Shown piece after piece: positions 62,305 to 64,000 of a stretch of DNA of 64,000 nt (position 1 is the first letter of the stretch; each line of letters opens with the position of its first letter). Source of the DNA: Rhodanobacter sp. Root480 (GTDB lineage: Bacteria; Pseudomonadota; Gammaproteobacteria; Xanthomonadales; Rhodanobacteraceae); contig NZ_LMEX01000001.1 in assembly GCF_001426645.1 (NCBI RefSeq), forward strand, positions 1,192,755 through 1,256,754. The letters are read 5' to 3'. The position numbers and the translations under genes were made by a program. The notes below the pieces were generated by a model. That model did not search any database and had not been told where the DNA came from. It saw only the letters and a list, made by a program, of their open reading frames with translations.

Positions 62305-62901
62305 ATGCCCCAGCCCACCGCCCTCTGCGTCTACTGCGGCTCCAGCTCCGGCAAGCATCCCGAATACGCCGAGCAGGCGCGCGCATTCGGGGCCGAAATG
62401 GCCGAGCGCGGTATGGCGCTGGTTTATGGTGGTGGCAAGGTCGGGTTGATGGGCACGGTGGCTGACGCCGTGCTTGCCGGTGGCGGCAAGGTGATTGGCG
62501 TGATCCCCCGCCAGCTGGTGGATCTGGAAGTGGCGCATCCCGGGCTCAGCGAGCTGGTGGTGGTGGACACCATGCACCAGCGCAAGACCCGCATGTACGA
62601 ACTGTCCGACGCCTTCGTCGCCCTGCCCGGCGGCTTCGGCACCATGGACGAGATGTTCGAGATGCTGACCTGGGCGCAGTTGGGGCTGCACCGCTATCCC
62701 TGCGCCTTCCTGGATGCGCGCGGCTACTACCGCGACCTGCGCGCAATGATGGACCACATGGTCGACGAACGTTTCGTACGCCCCGAACAGCGCGACAGCC
62801 TCTGGTTCGGCGATGACATGACCGCGCTGTTCGACTGGATGCAGACCTACGAAGGCACCTACCTGCCCAAGTGGATCGACAACCAGAGCGTCGACGCCTG
62901 A
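62305..62901 (+). CDS. LOG-family protein (TIGR00730; nucleoside monophosphate phosphoribohydrolase)
   Basis: The family motif PGGFGTMDEMFE is near residue 108, and the Rossmann start VYCGSSSGKHPEY and GMALVYGGGKVGLMG are typical. Plant LOG enzymes release cytokinin bases from their monophosphates; bacterial members (PpnN/YvdD types) cleave purine monophosphates, so the physiological role here is open. The 198 residues match the type. A coupled reductase gene follows 12 bp later. Confidence 0.9.
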   Translation: MPQPTALCVYCGSSSGKHPEYAEQARAFGAEMAERGMALVYGGGKVGLMGTVADAVLAGGGKVIGVIPRQLVDLEVAHPGLSELVVVDTMHQRKTRMYELSDAFVALPGGFGTMDEMFEMLTWAQLGLHRYPCAFLDARGYYRDLRAMMDHMVDERFVRPEQRDSLWFGDDMTALFDWMQTYEGTYLPKWIDNQSVDA

Positions 62902-62913
62902 CGGGAAATCCGC

Positions 62914-63912
62914 ATGACCCGCTTCCAAGCCTTCCGCATCCACCACGACGACGACGGCCACCGGGCCGGGCTCGAAACGATGGACACCGACGCGTTGTCG
63001 CCGGGCGAAGTGCTGGTCAAGGCCGCGTACTCGTCGGTCAACTACAAGGACGCGCTGGCCGGCACGGGCAAGGGCCGCATCCTGCGCCGCTACCCGTTGA
63101 ACGGCGGCATCGACGTGGCCGGGCACGTGGTCGCGTCGAGTGATCCCGCATTCAAGGAAGGCGACGCCGTGCTGTGCACCGGCAGCGGCCTGTCCGAAAC
63201 GCGTGATGGCGGGTTCGCGCAGTACGCGCGCCTCGATGCACGCTGGACGATCCCGCTGCCCGCCGGCCTCAGCCTGCGCGAAAGCATGGTCATCGGCACC
63301 GCCGGCTTCACCGCGGCACTTGCCCTGCTGCGGATGCAGGACAACCGGCAGACACCGGAGCTGGGGCCCATCGCGATCAGCGGTGCCAGCGGCGGCGTGG
63401 GCCAGCTGGCCATCGACATCTTCAGCCGCGCCGGCTACGAAGTTCACGCGATCAGCGGCAAGCCCGACCATTTCGACGCGCTGCGCGCGCTGGGCGCACA
63501 CGCTTGCATCGACCGGCATCAATGGGACTTCAGTGGCAAGCCGATGGATTCGGCGCGCTTCGGCGGCGCGCTGGATACAGTGGGCGGCGGCATGCTGAGC
63601 GGCCTGCTGCCCCTGATCCACCCTTACGGCAACGTGGCGCTGTGCGGCAACGCGGGTGGCATCGCATTCGACAGCACCGTGATGCCGTTCATCATCCGCG
63701 GCGTCAGCCTGCTCGGCGTGGCCTCGGCAGGCACCGCGCGGGACATCCGCGACACCATCTGGCAGCACCTGGCCGGCGACTGGAAACCTCGTCAGCTGGC
63801 GCGTATCGCCACCGATGAAATCGCCCTGGCGCAACTGCCAGCGACCTTTACACGCATGCTCGCGGGCGGCGCTTTCGGGCGCACCGTGGTAAACAATACG
63901 CTCGGTTGCTGA
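62914..63912 (+). CDS. Acrylyl-CoA reductase AcuI/YhdH-type oxidoreductase
   Basis: A zinc-independent medium-chain dehydrogenase/reductase of 332 residues. The N-terminal GroES-like domain (SPGEVLVKAAYSSVNYKDALAGTGKG) and the NADP-binding ISGASGGVGQLAIDIFSRAGY near residue 155 fit the YhdH/AcuI family, which reduces acrylyl-CoA to propionyl-CoA. The short gap after the LOG gene suggests an operon, though the functions are not obviously linked. Confidence 0.9.
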   Translation: MTRFQAFRIHHDDDGHRAGLETMDTDALSPGEVLVKAAYSSVNYKDALAGTGKGRILRRYPLNGGIDVAGHVVASSDPAFKEGDAVLCTGSGLSETRDGGFAQYARLDARWTIPLPAGLSLRESMVIGTAGFTAALALLRMQDNRQTPELGPIAISGASGGVGQLAIDIFSRAGYEVHAISGKPDHFDALRALGAHACIDRHQWDFSGKPMDSARFGGALDTVGGGMLSGLLPLIHPYGNVALCGNAGGIAFDSTVMPFIIRGVSLLGVASAGTARDIRDTIWQHLAGDWKPRQLARIATDEIALAQLPATFTRMLAGGAFGRTVVNNTLGC

Positions 63913-63980
63913 GCGCACCGCGCTTGGAACTGCAGCATCAGCAGCATAGAATTAACGCAACTCGCAGGGACAATCACCTT

Positions 63981-64000
63981 ATGGCACGCATCCTGATCGT
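63981..64000 (+). CDS. Start of a probable response-regulator gene (cut by window)
   Basis: An ATG at 63981, with AGGGA about 14 bases upstream, opens MARILIV, the usual beginning of CheY-like receiver domains (for example PilG/PilH or other regulators). Only seven codons are visible, so the call rests on this short start and is tentative. Confidence 0.4.

Overview
The window is about 64 kb of GC-rich, gene-dense bacterial chromosome. Gene content and order point to a gammaproteobacterium of the order Xanthomonadales, most likely a Rhodanobacter/Dyella-type organism: serC-pheA-aroA, clpS-clpA-infA, nudJ-mnmA-hflD, scpA-scpB-rluB, an acnA with a divergent LysR gene, sucA-sucB-lpd, and GTAGGAGCG-type REP hairpins between genes. 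The genus is inference. No tRNA, rRNA or CRISPR array was found.

Layout. 1-8.3 kb (minus strand): pgsA (its 3' end is cut by the window), uvrC, a low-Mr phosphotyrosine phosphatase, kdsB, aroA, pheA, serC and a membrane-anchored FHA protein. 8.4-14.2 kb: a PHA-system protein, infA, clpA/clpS, nudJ-mnmA-hflD. 14.3-21 kb: LysR/acnA, a small lipoprotein, fadD, a PilZ protein. About 890 bp with no recognisable gene follows. 21.9-25.6 kb: scpA-scpB-rluB and an ArsC-like gene. 25.7-29.5 kb: omega-amidase plus methionine aminotransferase, then LysR/azoR around a perfect palindrome. 29.6-32.2 kb: an autoregulated YtrA-type GntR/ABC operon. 32.4-35.4 kb: an SGNH esterase, two related DUF2884-type lipoproteins and, between them, an aspartyl protease preceded by an attC-like relic. 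35.4-38.3 kb: fumC and purB, divergent.

38.4-44.5 kb is the accessory part. Directly behind purB lies a short array of integron gene cassettes without an integrase (a CALIN). It holds a HEPN-like gene, a HIT gene, a VOC gene and a second, nearly identical HIT gene, separated by 57-bp attC sites, one of which is shortened and one mutated in both core boxes. After it come a vapBC module, a GNAT gene ending in an attC-like palindrome, a broken beta-class GST copy truncated at a 98-bp inverted-repeat (MITE-like) element, an intact GST copy and an HxlR regulator.

44.5-54.1 kb is a sulfur-assimilation block: cysK, cysG, cysB, three tandem 163-bp hairpin repeats, cysH-cysI-cysJ and a TauE/SafE exporter. 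Together these reduce PAPS to sulfite and sulfide, make the sirohaem cofactor, fix sulfide into cysteine and control the pathway. 54.1-64 kb: the ribosomal oxygenase roxA, a GNAT/DUF fusion, sucA-sucB-lpd (2-oxoglutarate dehydrogenase complex), a LOG-family gene, an AcuI/YhdH reductase and the first codons of a probable response regulator.

The most interesting signals are the integrase-less cassette array with sites at different stages of decay, the operator overlapping the -10 box of the YtrA operon, the GST duplicate cut at a MITE-like element, the 163-bp tandem repeats, and a hairpin repeat that occurs inside both the cys and suc operons.
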